From the NCBI RefSeq assembly GCF_000214215.1, contig NC_015559.1:1178001-1242000 (forward strand): a stretch of 64,000 nt of DNA, read 5' to 3'. Each line of letters starts with the position of its first letter. The stretch's first letter is position 1. The notes beneath the pieces were generated by a model. That model saw only the letters and a program-made list of their open reading frames with translations, had not been told where the DNA came from and searched no databases. Positions 63,541 to 64,000 of this stretch are shown in pieces. The position numbers and the translations under genes are program-made. This DNA is from Marinomonas posidonica IVIA-Po-181 (GTDB taxonomy: Bacteria > Pseudomonadota > Gammaproteobacteria > Pseudomonadales > Marinomonadaceae).

Positions 63541-64000
63541 TTAACTCTCTTTTATCAAATAAGGGTCGGAAATCGACAAAGAAGCCAATAATTCGGTTTC
63601 TAAGTTTTCCATTTCTTCAGCGTCATCGTCATTTATATGGTCATAGCCACGTAAATGCAAGATGCCATGAATCGTCATATGAGCCCAGTGGTCGAATAGG
63701 GCTTTTTGCTGTTCATTGGCTTCTTTGCTAACGACTTGTTGGCAAATCACAAGATCGCCAAGTAAGGGGAGCTCAATGCCAGGTGGCGCCTCAAAAGGAA
63801 ACGACAAAACATTGGTGGGTTTGTCTTTACCACGATATTCGTGATTGAGTGCCTGGCTTTCCTCTTCGTCCACGATGCGAATCGTCACTTCGTATTCTTC
63901 ACCAGAGGTGGGTAAGGCTTTTGCAACCCATAAGCGAAAGTCAGCTTCACTAGGAAGCTGATCTGTTTGTTCGGTGGCAATTTGCAAGTCGAGTTCTAAA
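63541..64000 (-). CDS. ybeY: Endoribonuclease YbeY, 5' end outside window
   Basis: YbeY is a metal-dependent RNase in 16S rRNA maturation and ribosome quality control. The zinc-binding motif [11 protein letters not shown] is complete (His ligands in H-x3-H-x5-H). The frame stays open to the right edge as [11 protein letters not shown], matching the E. coli N-terminus ILDLQLACED, so the TTG at 63985 is not the start and a few codons are missing beyond 64000. PhoH-like ybeZ is expected just outside. Confidence 0.93.
   Translation of the reverse strand, partial: LELDLQIATEQTDQLPSEADFRLWVAKALPTSGEEYEVTIRIVDEEESQALNHEYRGKDKPTNVLSFPFEAPPGIELPLLGDLVICQQVVSKEANEQQKALFDHWAHMTIHGILHLRGYDHINDDDAEEMENLETELLASLSISDPYLIKES

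Overview
The window looks like a chromosomal segment of a marine gammaproteobacterium. The gene repertoire and moderate GC content suggest the Oceanospirillales, probably a Marinomonas-like organism; this is inferred from familiarity with the proteins, not from a search. Most genes are ordinary chromosomal ones: fatty acid synthesis (accB, accC), thiol-disulfide transfer (dsbD), GlcNAc use, folate (pabB), NAD synthesis (nadE), the PqiABC envelope system, and a housekeeping block ending in leuS-lptE-holA and lnt-corC-ybeY.

Layout. Positions 1-5843 hold accC/accB, dsbD, a lipoprotein with a DUF2333 partner, and a GNAT. Positions 5844-11017 form the accessory region. It has a decayed repeat-rich left flank, a near-perfect LexA box, and a run of short AT-rich genes separated by folded sites with TAAC...GTTAnnn ends, which I read as integron attC sites. 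I see no integron integrase, so this looks like a cassette array that has lost, or never had, its own intI (a CALIN-type array). The cassette genes encode a GNAT, an FRG-domain protein, a C39-like protein, a HAD phosphatase, a GST, a PNPOx-fold protein and a NIPSNAP-like protein.

Positions 12790-20965 hold a self-contained amino-sugar locus. A GntR/UTRA regulator and a sugar ABC transporter (binding protein, two permeases, ATPase) face away from nagB, an amino-sugar kinase and nagA. Next comes an unusual soluble chemoreceptor fused to a solute-binding domain (21172-22980).

Positions 23410-41135 are a mosaic: LysE exporters, an AraC regulator, dGTPase, a LysR DNA-binding domain on its own, a Nudix CoA pyrophosphatase, pabB, a four-gene minor prepilin cluster, nadE, rluF and several membrane proteins of unknown role. 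Positions 41279-44815 are pqiABC. Positions 44870-52037 hold mmuM, a hydrolase, a CPA1 antiporter, an oxaloacetate decarboxylase-like enzyme, dapA and another LysE exporter. Positions 52134-54752 encode an 872-residue protein that appears to join two cyclic-nucleotide-binding-like domains, a PlsC-like acyltransferase domain and an SGNH hydrolase domain. The right end (56362-64000) is a conserved envelope, replication and translation block in an order close to that of E. coli.

The strongest candidates for something undescribed are the integrase-less cassette array with its LexA box, the 872-residue fusion, and the soluble receptor/binding-protein fusion.
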